7,921 bases of DNA, taken from assembly GCA_021160245.1 (NCBI GenBank), contig JAGHCW010000033.1, positions 1 through 7,921 of the forward strand, written 5' to 3'. Under the pieces are notes generated by a model. It searched no databases. It was not told the DNA's origin and saw only the letters and a program-made list of their open reading frames with translations. Positions within the stretch are counted from its first letter, which is position 1; every line of letters starts with the position of its first letter. The translations under genes and the position numbers were made by a program. This DNA is from a bacterium (GTDB taxonomy: Bacteria > B130-G9). Shown piece after piece: positions 7,001 to 7,921 of this stretch.

Positions 7001-7064
7001 TGTAGGAGCGGGGCTTGTCTCCGCCCATCTATATTTTTGGGCAGACACAAGGCCTGCCCCTACA
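7001..7064. repeat. Imperfect hairpin repeat (TGTAGG...CCTACA family)
   Basis: Two 26-base arms (7001-7026 and 7039-7064) pair at 21 of 26 positions around an AT-rich 12-base loop. The ends read TGTAGG and CCTACA, with GCTTGT/ACAAGG and CGCCC/GGGCA inside. Translated, it gives the VGAGLVSA...TRPAPT peptide that often turns up in spurious ORFs, as expected for an intergenic palindromic repeat found in many copies in various bacterial genomes. It lies between two minus-strand genes and could act as a transcript stabiliser or terminator, though there is no T-run. Only one copy is in this window. Confidence 0.8.
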
Positions 7065-7098
7065 TTTTCTATACCGAGATCAACCAACCTGAACAGGC

Positions 7099-7854
7099 TC
7101 AATCGTAACTATCGCCGTCACCTACGCTCCCTCGGATGGCTCTTGATATCCTGTCGCGTATATCCTCGTCAGTCATCGGGTCGGCGAATATCTGCTCTCC
7201 ATTGACGAACAATCCTGATGAGATGCCGTGCTCGTTCAGAATTGCAGAATCATCCGTGTGCAGCTCGTTGAAGATCACGTCTTCGCCGTATTCCTGCGAT
7301 ATCTTCCGCCATCTCTGAAGCTGCCCAAGCCTGAATGGGCACTGACCATTGTAGAAAAAATCAATGATCGCCTTTCCCGCCGCAGGATCACGCGTAAACG
7401 ACTGCGCTCTGAACTTGGGGTCCTGCACACGGCCAAACTTCTTGACCAAGAGTACGCGTTGCTCTTCGCGGTCCACGATCTCGTAACCTAGATGCCTGAA
7501 GAATTTGTAGGGCATGAACCAATACTCATTGTCATATCCCCAAGCGGCCAGACCCTTGGCCTTGGTGTTTTCTGCAATGTCCTTCTCGGCGGCTTCGACC
7601 AGCATTCGCCCGTAGCCCTTTCGGTCCATCTTGCCCGGCCCTAAATCCCAGAGATGAACCATTAGGCAATTGACAAAGAAAAGGTCCTTTCCGACAGCAG
7701 GGCATGGGGCAAGCTCGATCGGCTGATACTCAATGAATCCCAGTGGCACGTCGCCCTTGAAGATGATCTGCCCGCGCAGACCCTTCTTCATCATCCCGCC
7801 AAGCCATTGCCTCTTGACACTAGAGAGCGCCTTAAACTGAGCGTCATAAGTCAT
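7099..7854 (-). CDS. GNAT N-acetyltransferase with YoaP-type C-terminal domain (5' end uncertain)
   Basis: 251 residues from ATG at 7854. Residues of about 1-140 are a GNAT acyl-CoA acetyltransferase domain: helix 5-24, strands QIIFKG and LGFIEYQPI (29-46), the conserved LFFVNCLMVH strand (58-67), CoA-binding DRKGYGRMLVEAAEKD (77-92; the usual Q/R is D) and YKFFRHLGYEIV (116-127). Residues of about 164-240 match the YoaP extension, a thioredoxin-like piece: DFFYNGQCPF (165-174, a single Cys) and GLFVNGEQIFADPMTDEDI (214-232). The substrate is unknown. The frame continues to an ATG at 7872, but bases from 7868 on are the mirror arm of a fold-back palindrome, so those residues are not trustworthy. 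The first GNAT strand and helix seem absent, suggesting the true gene begins beyond the break and is 5'-partial here. No ribosome site is visible for 7854. Confidence 0.85.
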   Translation of the reverse strand: MTYDAQFKALSSVKRQWLGGMMKKGLRGQIIFKGDVPLGFIEYQPIELAPCPAVGKDLFFVNCLMVHLWDLGPGKMDRKGYGRMLVEAAEKDIAENTKAKGLAAWGYDNEYWFMPYKFFRHLGYEIVDREEQRVLLVKKFGRVQDPKFRAQSFTRDPAAGKAIIDFFYNGQCPFRLGQLQRWRKISQEYGEDVIFNELHTDDSAILNEHGISSGLFVNGEQIFADPMTDEDIRDRISRAIRGSVGDGDSYD

Positions 7855-7921
7855 GCAACAGCATGCTAGCATGCTGTTGCATGACTTATGACGCTCAGTT
7901 TAAGGCGCTCTCTAGTGTCAA
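7814..7921. repeat. Perfect 108-base palindrome at the window end
   Basis: Bases 7868-7921 are the exact reverse complement of 7814-7867: two 54-base arms with no loop, centred on GCATGCT/AGCATGC, ending exactly at the last base of the window. The left arm is coding sequence of the GNAT gene. A perfect loopless palindrome that ends at the sequence end is the usual mark of a fold-back artefact from amplification or assembly; a true inverted duplication or a closed hairpin end is less likely. Confidence 0.95.

Noticed and set aside
6911-7205. Open frames on both strands running through 6911-7205
   Set aside because: They translate the hairpin repeat (VGAGLVSA-type peptides) and have no coding character.
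7868-7921. Right palindrome arm as the start of another gene or as a protelomerase-type telomere
   Set aside because: It is an exact mirror of coding sequence with no independent signal; a fold-back artefact is the simpler explanation.

Overview
The window looks like a piece of a bacterial chromosome or metagenome contig, moderately GC-rich by eye, from a Gram-negative-type organism that I cannot place in a phylum. The evidence is a housekeeping dnaX gene, several proteins with export signals or membrane helices, a periplasmic-type thioredoxin, a type II secretion pseudopilin-like domain, and a short hairpin repeat of a kind scattered through many uncultured bacterial genomes. One end (dnaX) runs off the window. 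The other end finishes in a perfect fold-back palindrome that is probably an assembly or amplification artefact.

Layout. Minus strand, 1-1235: 5' part of dnaX (DNA polymerase III gamma/tau). Minus strand, 1293-2624: an exported seven-bladed beta-propeller protein with a C-terminal Ig-like domain, 57 bases upstream of dnaX and possibly co-transcribed with it. A divergent intergenic region (2625-3051) holds a good sigma70-type promoter on the plus strand. Plus strand, 3052-4131: an unusual fusion of a zinc ribbon, three membrane helices and a pseudopilin-G-like domain. Plus strand, 4359-4760: a small ORF that reads like an insertion-sequence remnant, with a DUF6788-like cysteine motif joined in frame to what resembles the tail of a DDE transposase. 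Plus strand, 5061-5651: a TlpA/ResA-type thioredoxin. Minus strand, 5604-6905: a GT4-like glycosyltransferase whose last 15 codons are antisense to the end of the thioredoxin gene. Minus strand, 7099-7854: a GNAT acetyltransferase with a YoaP-type C-terminal domain. It is separated from the glycosyltransferase by a 64-base hairpin repeat, and it runs into the terminal palindrome.

The genes do not form one obvious pathway. No defence system, CRISPR array, tRNA, rRNA or intact mobile element is visible. The most unusual items are the zinc-ribbon/membrane/pseudopilin fusion, the collapsed IS remnant with a possible flanking inverted repeat, the codon-aligned convergent overlap, and the terminal palindrome, which affects how the last gene should be read.
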